Assembly: GCA_943331855.1 (NCBI GenBank)
Contig: CALQNE010000185.1
Coordinates: 1-7,038 of the forward strand
DNA from: Bordetella parapertussis
Lineage (GTDB): Bacteria > Pseudomonadota > Gammaproteobacteria > Burkholderiales > Burkholderiaceae_B
Length of the DNA stretch: 7,038 nucleotides
Direction: 5' to 3'
The position numbers and the translations under genes are program-made. Positions 1 to 5,722 of the stretch are shown in pieces. The notes under the pieces are model-generated. The model was not told the DNA's origin. It worked only from the letters and a program-made list of their open reading frames with translations, and did no database searches. Numbering within the stretch: position 1 is the stretch's first letter; each line of letters starts with the position of its first letter.

Positions 1-83
1 ACCTTTGGCACACCGTCAGGGCGCACTGGGCTGGTACCCACAACCTTCATGACTTGCTCAATATCTTTTGTATTCGTCAACAT
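1..83 (-). CDS. Molybdopterin-binding large subunit of a xanthine dehydrogenase/CoxL-family hydroxylase (N-terminus only)
   Basis: Only the first 27 codons plus two bases are in the window; the gene continues past the left edge. The start ATG lies two bases after the stop of the 2Fe-2S subunit and has a good Shine-Dalgarno, GAGGAG, seven bases upstream (plus-strand ctcctc at 91-96), inside the end of that upstream gene. The peptide has a short polar lead followed by KVVGTSPVRPDGVPKV. This matches the opening 'vG.s..R.Dg..KvtG' segment that begins the Ald_Xan_dh_C/CoxL family proteins. In this family the subunit binds molybdenum-molybdopterin cytosine dinucleotide and performs the hydroxylation. 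The active-site loop that would separate CO dehydrogenase (AYxCSFR) from aldehyde, aryl-CoA or N-heterocycle hydroxylases lies outside the window, so the substrate stays open. The assignment relies on this short motif and on operon position. Confidence 0.85.
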   Translation of the reverse strand, partial: MLTNTKDIEQVMKVVGTSPVRPDGVPK

Positions 84-85
84 GA

Positions 86-562
86 TTAGGCTCCTCGCAT
101 TTCGCGCGCGGCTTCAAGCACCGCGGTAATGATGTTGTTGTAGCCAGTGCAACGGCACAGATTACCCGCCAACCAAAAACGCACTTCTTCTTCAGTTGGA
201 TTGTTATTGCGCTCGAGCAACGAACGCGCGGCAATCAAAAACCCTGGAGTGCAAATGCCGCACTGCAAGGCTGCATGCTCAAGAAACTTACGCTGCAAAA
301 CGTGTAACGTTTCGCCGTTTGCCATGCCTTCAATTGTTTGAATTGACTTGCCTTGAGCCTCAACACCTAAGACCAGACATGAGCACACTAAGCGGCCATC
401 AAGCGTCACGCTACAGGCACCACAATCGCCCGTACCGCAACCTTCTTTCGTGCCGGTCATGTTTAACTCATCTCTTAAGACATCAAGCAAAGAGACGTTC
501 GGCTGACACAAAAACTCAACCGGATCACCATTGATAACTGTTGTGACGTGATGCTTTGACAT
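86..562 (-). CDS. 2Fe-2S small subunit of a molybdenum hydroxylase (CoxS/XdhC-like)
   Basis: This 158-residue protein is the electron-transfer subunit of a heterotrimeric molybdenum hydroxylase. Family knowledge says it passes electrons from the molybdenum centre to the FAD subunit through two [2Fe-2S] clusters in the cytoplasm. Both cluster sites are complete. The N-terminal plant-ferredoxin-like site is EGCGTGDCGAC plus a later Cys (C42, C47, C50, C62). The C-terminal helical site is QCGICTPG and GNLCRCTGY (C101, C104, C136, C138). The length is normal for the family. The start follows a strong ribosome site, AAGGGGAAG, six bases upstream, and the ATG directly abuts the TAA of the FAD-subunit gene (TAAATG), so translational coupling is likely. 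It ends two bases before the large-subunit ATG. CO dehydrogenase, nicotinate, isoquinoline, aldehyde and aryl-CoA hydroxylases share this subunit type, so it does not reveal the substrate. Confidence 0.96.
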   Translation of the reverse strand: MSKHHVTTVINGDPVEFLCQPNVSLLDVLRDELNMTGTKEGCGTGDCGACSVTLDGRLVCSCLVLGVEAQGKSIQTIEGMANGETLHVLQRKFLEHAALQCGICTPGFLIAARSLLERNNNPTEEEVRFWLAGNLCRCTGYNNIITAVLEAAREMRGA

Positions 563-1435
563 TTAGTTCTTCCCCTTCGCTCTGCTGAGCGCTTTTTCTG
601 CTGCGCGTCTAGCGAGCACACCTGCAACTTTGATTCGAAATTCTTTGGTTCCGCGCTTGTCGTCGATTGGACGTGCGGCAGCACTTGCTGCAGCGGCCAG
701 CTTGGCTAAGGCAGCGGCATCGACTGTCGTGCCGATCAGGGCCGCAGCGGCCTCAGGCACTAGCAACGCACGATCCGCCACCGCACCAAGACTGACACGC
801 GCATGTGTGCAAACACCTTTGTCATCAATAGTCAGACTCAAACCAACACCCACCACCGCGATGTCCATTTCGGTACGTGGCGTGAAACGCAAATACGCAT
901 CGCCTGAATGTGGTGCGCGCTTTGGCAAGAAGAACGACACGATCAACTCGCCTTTGGTCAGCGTTGTTTTGCCTGGGCCAGCGGGGATCTGTTCAACCGG
1001 CACATCACGACGGCCATTGGGGCCAACGATGCTGGCGATTGCGCCCGCAGCGATCATCGCCGGAACCGTATCGGCACCGGGAGACGCATTGCAAAGATTG
1101 CCACCTAAGGTCGCACGACCACGCACCTGAATCGAACCCACAAGGTTCGCGCCATCGATCACGCCAGGCCACATTGTGGCGAAGGCCGTGTTCTCGAGCA
1201 GTTGCATGCAGGACACGGCAGCACCAACACGGTAGCCACCGTTTTCAACGGCGATCACATTCATTTCGGCGATGCTTTTTATATCAAGCACCAACTCAGG
1301 CTTGATGTTGCCCGACCGCATATGAACCATCAAGTCGGTGCCACCTGAGAAAATTTTTGACAAGCCTTGTGTAGCAGCTATCAGGGCCGAAGCGGCCTCG
1401 GCTGTTTTGGGTGTTTCAAAACGCATTTCCATCAT
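563..1435 (-). CDS. FAD-binding medium subunit of a molybdenum hydroxylase (CoxM-like)
   Basis: This 290-residue protein is the flavin subunit, which hands electrons from the 2Fe-2S subunit to an external acceptor. It has the family's two FAD-contact motifs: SGGTDLMVHMR (residues 30-40) and TLGGNLCNASPGAD (109-122). The CO-dehydrogenase flavoprotein C-terminal domain ends with RPIDDKRGTKEFR and an Ala-rich helix. The only cysteines are at 76, 115 and 209, and the protein is short. It therefore lacks the roughly 40-residue loop with four cysteines that carries an extra [4Fe-4S] cluster in 4-hydroxybenzoyl-CoA reductase, which argues against that enzyme. ATG codons occur at residues 1, 2 and 4; AGGGA six bases before the first supports it, although the conserved fold begins near residue 4. 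It is the first gene of the operon. The order FAD, FeS, Mo is that of coxMSL but is not proof of CO oxidation. Confidence 0.95.
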   Translation of the reverse strand: MMEMRFETPKTAEAASALIAATQGLSKIFSGGTDLMVHMRSGNIKPELVLDIKSIAEMNVIAVENGGYRVGAAVSCMQLLENTAFATMWPGVIDGANLVGSIQVRGRATLGGNLCNASPGADTVPAMIAAGAIASIVGPNGRRDVPVEQIPAGPGKTTLTKGELIVSFFLPKRAPHSGDAYLRFTPRTEMDIAVVGVGLSLTIDDKGVCTHARVSLGAVADRALLVPEAAAALIGTTVDAAALAKLAAAASAAARPIDDKRGTKEFRIKVAGVLARRAAEKALSRAKGKN

Positions 1436-1464
1436 CTCGCATCCCTGTTCATTTTTCTGAACCT

Positions 1465-1478
1465 TGTTCGTACGTACA
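1465..1478. promoter_or_regulatory. Operator-like palindrome before the molybdenum hydroxylase operon
   Basis: TGTTCGTACGTACA is a 14-base near-perfect palindrome (six of seven pairs) centred between 1471 and 1472. It lies about 30 bases upstream of the FAD-subunit start, in the expected leader or promoter zone. The TGT...ACA half-sites resemble operators of GntR-family regulators (FadR/VanR subgroup), but no regulator gene is in the window. A palindrome this good would turn up by chance about once in a few hundred bases, so position is the main argument. Confidence 0.35.
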
Positions 1479-1569
1479 TTAGGTAGTAGGTGATTCTATT
1501 CTATCTGTATTACGGCGTCGCGTGGAAACCCCTATATCCTTTGGCCAATGAGAAAATTCTTTGCTTAAA

Positions 1570-1599
1570 AGTATGCTCAAAAAAATTTAATCGTATCAA
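1570..1599 (-). promoter_or_regulatory. Possible sigma-70 promoter for the molybdenum hydroxylase operon
   Basis: Read on the minus strand, TTGATA (1594-1599, five of six to the -35 consensus) is followed after 18 bases by CATACT (1570-1575, four of six to the -10). It would give a leader of about 125 bases before the FAD-subunit start, with the palindrome at 1465-1478 inside it. Two overlapping TAGAAT boxes at 1493-1503 (minus strand) are alternative -10 elements nearer the gene, but have no good -35. The prediction is by eye. Confidence 0.27.
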
Positions 1600-1673
1600 G
1601 CAGCCAAAAAGGACAAGACAGCGCGTCCGAACGATTTTTTGTTGCACTGCAATATTTCTTAAACCGGGCCTGC

Positions 1674-1699
1674 GGGCGCCGGTGCGATGCTCGGCGCCC
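1674..1699. repeat. GC-rich inverted repeat (hairpin) in the intergenic region
   Basis: GGGCGCCG and CGGCGCCC form a perfect eight-pair stem, extendable by one G-U pair on the plus strand, around a loop that itself contains GC...GC. Both arms contain GGCGCC. No T-run follows on either strand, so it is not a standard intrinsic terminator. It lies just past the terminator of the neighbouring binding-protein gene and upstream of the hydroxylase promoter region. It could be a secondary transcript-end hairpin or a protein-binding site. Confidence 0.55.
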
Positions 1700-1716
1700 A
1701 AAGCGTTGCCAGAGCG

Positions 1717-1749
1717 AAAAAAAAGAGAGCCCAAGCAAGCGGGCTCTCT
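1717..1749 (-). terminator. Rho-independent terminator of the first binding-protein gene
   Basis: AGAGAGCCC (1724-1732) and GGGCTCTCT (1741-1749) pair perfectly over nine bases with an eight-base loop. On the minus strand the stem runs straight into eight T residues (plus-strand A-run 1717-1724). It begins 23 bases after the TAA of the minus-strand gene at 1773, the expected position and orientation. On the plus strand there is an A-run before the stem but no T-run after it, so it should act mainly in the minus direction. It should also limit read-through into the hydroxylase operon downstream. Confidence 0.88.
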
Positions 1750-1772
1750 ATCTAAGATCTAAAGAAAGGCGA

Positions 1773-2822
1773 TTAGCCTTCGATCTTAATGTTGTTCGTC
1801 TTAATCACCTCAGCGAACTGCGCCTTAGTATCGCTTAAATATTTAGCGAACTCAGCACCCGTTTTGTAATCAATTTCAACGGCGATTCGGTGGTAAAGCT
1901 CTTTTGTCTCAGGCGATTGCATAATTTCTTGAACAGCTTTAGCAAGGCGTTCACGCAAGTCTTGCGGCAAACCGCCTGGTGCCACGAGCCCTACCCAAGC
2001 ACCTAAATTGAAACCAGGCACATTGGCTGCAGTCGCCAGCGGCGGGATCCCTGGTGTGACGGCGCTACCTTTCATCAACGAAACGCCCAACGCTTTCAAG
2101 CGCCCATCGCGCACAAAAGGCATGGTTCCGGCAGCCGTCTCAATGCAATAACTTACGCGGCCAGCCATCACATCGGTTAACGCTGGCGATGACCCTTTAT
2201 AGGGCACATGCACTGCTTTCAAGCCTGCACGGGCATTAAAGGCTTCACAAATCAGATGCGCGGTCGCACCCGTACCCGACGACGCAAAGGTGTACTTACC
2301 GGGATTGGCCTTTACCAAAGCCACGAACTCGGCGGCATCTTTGACCGGAAAGTCAGGTGCCGTCACCAACAAATACGGTGACAAGCCCGCCATTGCGATA
2401 AAGGTCAGATCTTTATCAACGTTATAAGGGGTCTGCTGCAACAAGGGACTCACCGTGAGTGGGCCACTAGAGGCTGCTAACAACGTGTAGCCATCAGGCG
2501 CAGCTTTGGCGACAACGTCGGTGCCAATCATGCCGCCCGCGCCAGCCTTGTTTTCGGCAACCACGCTTTGGCCCAGAATTTGCGACAAACCCATTGCAAG
2601 CGAGCGACCTACCAAGTCGGTGGCCTGCCCCGGAGGCCAAGGGATCATCATTTTGATCGACCGATTCGGGTATGAAGCCTGCGCGAACGACTCCAAAGGC
2701 AAGCCCACACCAGCGGCAGCGAGCGAAGCCCCTAACGCACCCAAGAGCGAGCGCCGGTGGGGGCTAGCCACCTTAGCGGTCGCGTGCGATTGACTGAGAG
2801 CAGACTGTGTATGTTTTTTCAT
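1773..2822 (-). CDS. TTT (Bug/TctC) family periplasmic solute-binding protein, Tat-type signal (copy 1)
   Basis: This 349-residue protein belongs to the tripartite tricarboxylate transporter binding proteins, two-lobed periplasmic receptors for organic acids. The signal has a long n-region (about 22 residues), a twin-arginine motif HRRSLLGAL (RR at 23-24), an Ala/Gly-rich hydrophobic stretch and a probable cut after FAQA (residue 49). The mature part shows family landmarks: YPNRSIKMMIPWPPG (51-65), NKAGAGGMIG (91-100), APDGYTLL (108-115), SSGTGATAHL (181-190) and VHVPYKGSSPALTDVMAG (204-221). The ligand loop reads PPGQATD where most relatives have PGG.TD, so the second Gly is replaced by Gln. 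An upstream in-frame GTG at 2843 would add seven residues; I prefer the ATG at 2822 because AAGGTG lies six bases before it. The gene has its own terminator, and no membrane subunits adjoin it. The ligand is unknown. Confidence 0.95.
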   Translation of the reverse strand: MKKHTQSALSQSHATAKVASPHRRSLLGALGASLAAAGVGLPLESFAQASYPNRSIKMMIPWPPGQATDLVGRSLAMGLSQILGQSVVAENKAGAGGMIGTDVVAKAAPDGYTLLAASSGPLTVSPLLQQTPYNVDKDLTFIAMAGLSPYLLVTAPDFPVKDAAEFVALVKANPGKYTFASSGTGATAHLICEAFNARAGLKAVHVPYKGSSPALTDVMAGRVSYCIETAAGTMPFVRDGRLKALGVSLMKGSAVTPGIPPLATAANVPGFNLGAWVGLVAPGGLPQDLRERLAKAVQEIMQSPETKELYHRIAVEIDYKTGAEFAKYLSDTKAQFAEVIKTNNIKIEG

Positions 2823-2828
2823 CTTGAG

Positions 2829-2834
2829 CACCTT
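2829..2834 (-). promoter_or_regulatory. Ribosome binding site that fixes the start of binding protein 1
   Basis: AAGGTG on the minus strand sits six bases before the ATG at 2822. The competing GTG at 2843 has only a weak AGAAGTGA-like stretch upstream. This favours the 349-residue product over a 356-residue one. Confidence 0.6.
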
Positions 2835-2899
2835 AGGATTCACTGAATGATTTCACTTCTGTTGAAACGTCATTTTAAAAATACGGGTCGAGACATCAT

Positions 2900-2927
2900 T
2901 TTTTAACCACCAAACCACTGATTTCAA
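2900..2927 (-). promoter_or_regulatory. Possible promoter for binding protein 1
   Basis: On the minus strand TTGAAA (2922-2927, five of six to the -35 consensus) is followed after 16 bases by TAAAAA (2900-2905, four of six to the -10). This would start transcription roughly 70 bases before the ATG at 2822. It lies in the 171-base divergent region shared with the CoA synthetase. The call is by eye only. Confidence 0.3.
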
Positions 2928-2934
2928 AAACGAT

Positions 2935-2948
2935 TCAAACCTGTTTGA
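2935..2948. promoter_or_regulatory. Inverted repeat in the divergent promoter region, candidate operator
   Basis: TCAAAC and GTTTGA are perfect six-base inverted repeats separated by CT. The site is 46 bases before the preferred ATG of the CoA synthetase and just upstream of the candidate -35 of binding protein 1, so one bound regulator could affect both genes. A weak plus-strand promoter (TTGAGC at 2945-2950, ATTAAT at 2969-2974, 18-base gap) would overlap its right half. No regulator gene is in the window. Confidence 0.4.
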
Positions 2949-2993
2949 GCGTTGCATTACACTGCCCAATTAATCAAACACGACACAACCAGC

Positions 2994-4586
2994 ATGACCA
3001 ATGACACGCCTTACGCGCCGAATCAGACTAACAGTTTACCAATTGCGTGGTCAGACAGCCTAAATAACCTGGCAAAGCGTTTTGACACCCAACTGGCAGC
3101 CATTGATGGCCAACAGAACCGCCTAACCTACTCAGAGCTGAATCAACGTGCGCATGCATTAGCACTGCACCTGATTCAAGGCGGTTTGGTACCTGGCGAA
3201 GCGATCGCGTCGCTCTTACCCAACTCAATCGATGCCGTGTGGGCATCGTATGGCATTCGGCTTGCCGGCGCTACAGAAATCCCACTCAGTTGGGGGTATA
3301 CCCTAGATGAAATTCAATGGTGCGCTCAGCTCGCAAAATTCAAAACCATTTTGACCCTCGAAAAACGAACGCCCGAGCTCTTAAGCTCTGGCTTTAACAC
3401 TTTATTGGCGGAAAGTATCGCAAGCGCGCCCGTTGAGCCAAACACGCCGATACAACCTCTTGCCCCTGTCGCCTTTAGTCAGTCAGCACGCGTTCTTTTT
3501 ACCTCAGGCACAACCGGCAAACCCAAGGGAGTGCTGTATACCAACGGCGCGCGCTGGCTAGGCGAGCAATTGCTTAAAGCTACACTGCCCTTCGTGCCCG
3601 AGCCCGGCGTCACAATCTTACTGATGACCCCCTTTGTGCACGGCGCCTCGCTGCTAGCCTTTGCCTGGTTGGATCATGGTGCCACGATCATCCTGCATGA
3701 CGGCGTCAATATCGAAAAAATCGCGCCTTTGCTTGACAGCGATTCGCTCGATGCAATATTTGCTCCGCCAACGGTGCTCGCTAAAATCACTTCAGCCTTG
3801 GCAGGCAAACGCTACGATCACGTGCGATGCATCTTTACAGGTACACAGCCACTGACCCCAGCTCTGTACCGGCGGGCGAATGCTATGTTTGGCCCTAAAG
3901 TGCGAATCACGTTTGGCAAATCTGAGTGTGTGAACCCAATCACGGTATTGGGCCTACAAGACACCCATGACTATTTTTCACAAGCTGAGGTGCCAGCGGG
4001 CGCCTGTGTGGGTTGGCCAGCACCTGGGGTTGAAATCAAAATCGAGGCACCCGATGCGCTGACCGCACAAAATGAAGAGCGTAGCGATGGTGAGGTGCTC
4101 TTGCGTTCGCCACACATGTCTTCAGGTCTGATCGATAGCAATGGCTTTAGACCCCACGAACCCGAAGGCTGGCACCACACGGGCGACTTGGGCTATATCG
4201 ATCAGGCTGGCCGGGTGATTTTGACGGGGCGCATCGCTGACGTCATTAAAACAGGTGGCTACCGCGTCAACCCCGATGAAATTGAAGTCCACTTAGCCGC
4301 CAATACTTTATGTGCTCAGATCTGCGTGACGTCGCTTGTCTCAGACTATTGGGGCGAAATAATCGTGGCAGTTGCTGAGGGAACGCAACCCACTTGGCAA
4401 CAACAATGCGAAACGCTTCTTGAAGGGATGTCAAAACATAAACGTCCAAGACTCTACGTTTCGGTTCAAGCCTTGCCGCGAAATCCGCAAGGCAAGATCA
4501 GTCGAAAAGCCGTGAGCAAGCTGGTTCTTGAAACCCATCAACTCGTCGACGGGCCTTACCCAGCGCTCGAGCAGCTCAACACTTAA
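2994..4586 (+). CDS. AMP-forming acyl/aryl-CoA synthetase (ANL superfamily)
   Basis: This 530-residue protein should activate a carboxylic acid with ATP to an acyl-adenylate and then a CoA thioester in the cytoplasm. All ANL core motifs are present: the phosphate loop FTSGTTGKPKGV (169-180), the A5-type TFGKSE (306-311; usually YGxTE), GWHHTGDLGY (392-401), hinge and C-domain GRIADVIKTGGYRVNPDEIE (412-431), and PRNPQGKISRK (495-505) with the catalytic Lys at 501. Length is typical for medium-chain or aryl acid ligases. An in-frame TTG at 2952 would add 14 residues, but it lies just after the inverted repeat at 2935-2948. The ATG at 2994 puts the conserved LTYSEL at residue 44, as expected. 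Neither start has a clear Shine-Dalgarno. It is divergent from binding protein 1, and its stop overlaps that of binding protein 2. The acid is not identifiable; no carrier-protein or other extra domain is present. Confidence 0.93.
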   Translation: MTNDTPYAPNQTNSLPIAWSDSLNNLAKRFDTQLAAIDGQQNRLTYSELNQRAHALALHLIQGGLVPGEAIASLLPNSIDAVWASYGIRLAGATEIPLSWGYTLDEIQWCAQLAKFKTILTLEKRTPELLSSGFNTLLAESIASAPVEPNTPIQPLAPVAFSQSARVLFTSGTTGKPKGVLYTNGARWLGEQLLKATLPFVPEPGVTILLMTPFVHGASLLAFAWLDHGATIILHDGVNIEKIAPLLDSDSLDAIFAPPTVLAKITSALAGKRYDHVRCIFTGTQPLTPALYRRANAMFGPKVRITFGKSECVNPITVLGLQDTHDYFSQAEVPAGACVGWPAPGVEIKIEAPDALTAQNEERSDGEVLLRSPHMSSGLIDSNGFRPHEPEGWHHTGDLGYIDQAGRVILTGRIADVIKTGGYRVNPDEIEVHLAANTLCAQICVTSLVSDYWGEIIVAVAEGTQPTWQQQCETLLEGMSKHKRPRLYVSVQALPRNPQGKISRKAVSKLVLETHQLVDGPYPALEQLNT

Positions 4587-5554
4587 TCTTTGTTTAACAA
4601 GCCTAGACGCTCAATCGTCTTGCGTTCAGCGACAAAGGTTTCGTTCGCATACTTGGTGTATTGCTCTGTGTTCATTTCAATAATGGGTTGATCAAACTGA
4701 GCGAAGACCGAAAGAACCGAGGGATCAGTCAAGGTCTTTTTAAATGCATCGTGCAAGATCTTTACGATTGCGGGATCCATATTTTTAGGACCGCACACGC
4801 CATAAGGCGAGTCTGATACGGTGTCGTAACCGAGTTCATTTAGCGTGGCTACAGTCGGCCAGCGCGTCGTGCGCTTGCTACCGTACGTCGCAAGCAAGCG
4901 CAATTTTCCAGCGTCAACGAGTTGTCCCCACCCGGTTGAATCACTCATGGCCATCGTATGGCCACCCATCACCGCTTGCAGATTGGGTGAACTGCCCTTA
5001 AAGGGAATATGGGACAGTTCAATACCCGCCCGTTGGGCAAATTCTTCAATTGCAAGATGCGGGCTAGAGCCTGTACCTGGCGTGCCGTAGGTAAATTTAT
5101 TGGGATTGGCCTTTGCCCACGCAACCAAATCCTTGATCGATTTGATCGGTGAATCAATCGGCACCACCAACCCAAAGGTATAGCCAGTCAGGCAGATAAT
5201 CCACGTAAAGTCTTTCAACGTGTTGAACGTCGTTTTTTGCATATGTGGCACACGAAACACCGAAACAGGCAATTGCGCCAGCGTGTATCCATCGGGTTGT
5301 GCGTTCACGAGCTCAGCCCCTCCCAACACACCTGCCGCACCAGGTTTGTTTTCAACGATGACCGTCCCACCCAGGGTCTTACCCACACTCTCTGCAAGTG
5401 ATCGCATCACCACATCAGAAGATCCTCCTGCTGGCCAGGGACAAATATATTTGATCGGGCGTGCTGGAAATGTTGCCGCTTGGGCCAGGCCGGGCGCTAG
5501 CGCACTGGCAGCCATTGCTGCGCTCGACAATAGAAATTCACGACGGTCAGTCAT
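4583..5554 (-). CDS. TTT (Bug/TctC) family periplasmic solute-binding protein, Tat signal (copy 2)
   Basis: This 323-residue receptor has a classic twin-arginine signal, TDRREFLLSSAAMAASALA, with a likely cut after AQA (residue 26). Tat export implies folding before secretion. Mature landmarks are FPARPIKYICPWPAGGSSD (29-47), ENKPGAAGVLGG (68-79), QPDGYTLA (86-93), TPGTGSSPHLAIEEF (158-172) and HIPFKGSSPNLQAVMGG (182-198). The usual VPYKG is IPFKG here. The start ATG follows a GAAGAG ribosome site eight bases away. Its 3' end converges on the CoA synthetase and shares the TTAA at 4583-4586, which provides a TAA stop on each strand. The 5' end faces binding protein 3 across a divergent region. 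Within this family the three window copies are clearly paralogues but differ widely in sequence, so recent tandem duplication is unlikely. No TctA/TctB partner is adjacent and the ligand is unknown. Confidence 0.95.
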   Translation of the reverse strand: MTDRREFLLSSAAMAASALAPGLAQAATFPARPIKYICPWPAGGSSDVVMRSLAESVGKTLGGTVIVENKPGAAGVLGGAELVNAQPDGYTLAQLPVSVFRVPHMQKTTFNTLKDFTWIICLTGYTFGLVVPIDSPIKSIKDLVAWAKANPNKFTYGTPGTGSSPHLAIEEFAQRAGIELSHIPFKGSSPNLQAVMGGHTMAMSDSTGWGQLVDAGKLRLLATYGSKRTTRWPTVATLNELGYDTVSDSPYGVCGPKNMDPAIVKILHDAFKKTLTDPSVLSVFAQFDQPIIEMNTEQYTKYANETFVAERKTIERLGLLNKD

Positions 5555-5722
5555 ATTAGTTTCTCTTCGTTTAAATAATCTAACGGCATCGTAAAGCCAG
5601 ATTCAACCGACCGCAACGCCATGGCGCTAATACAAGGGTTCTACCTAGTATGTTTGAGGTTCTATTCAACAAGTTTCGCGGTTAACCTTGTGGCAATTCA
5701 TTCTAGAGTACCGAGAATATCT
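5555..5722. other. Divergent intergenic region between binding proteins 2 and 3
   Basis: These 168 bases must contain the promoters of both flanking genes. I see no convincing -35/-10 pair on either strand. A TAGTAT at 5646-5651 could be a plus-strand -10 without a good -35. GGTTCTA occurs twice as a direct repeat (5637-5643 and 5658-5664), spaced 21 bases or two helical turns, which would suit an activator, though a seven-base match can be chance. GGTTAACC at 5680-5687 is a short palindrome. Confidence 0.4.

Noticed and set aside
630..1130. 166-codon plus-strand frame opposite the FAD subunit
   Set aside because: It is an antisense shadow of a clearly conserved gene, Ala/Pro/Arg-rich with no domain signal.
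1541..1548. TTGGCCAA palindrome as an operator
   Set aside because: An eight-base palindrome is expected by chance about once in a stretch of this size, and nothing else supports it.
1490..1762. Open frames on both strands (90 codons plus, 74 codons minus at 1510-1734) in the intergenic region
   Set aside because: They run through the terminator and GC hairpin, have no ribosome site, and their low-complexity basic or random-looking translations resemble no family.
2952..2993. TTG start adding 14 residues to the CoA synthetase
   Set aside because: There is no ribosome site, it sits against the inverted repeat, and the residues are not needed for the family's N-terminus; ATG at 2994 is preferred but not proven.
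4605..4620. Small hairpin AGACG/CGTCT just past the CoA synthetase stop as a terminator
   Set aside because: It has only five pairs, no T-run on either strand, and lies within the coding sequence of binding protein 2.
5621..5722. N-terminal extension of binding protein 3 from the ATG at 5621
   Set aside because: It would place 34 residues before a textbook Sec signal peptide and overlap the divergent promoter region.
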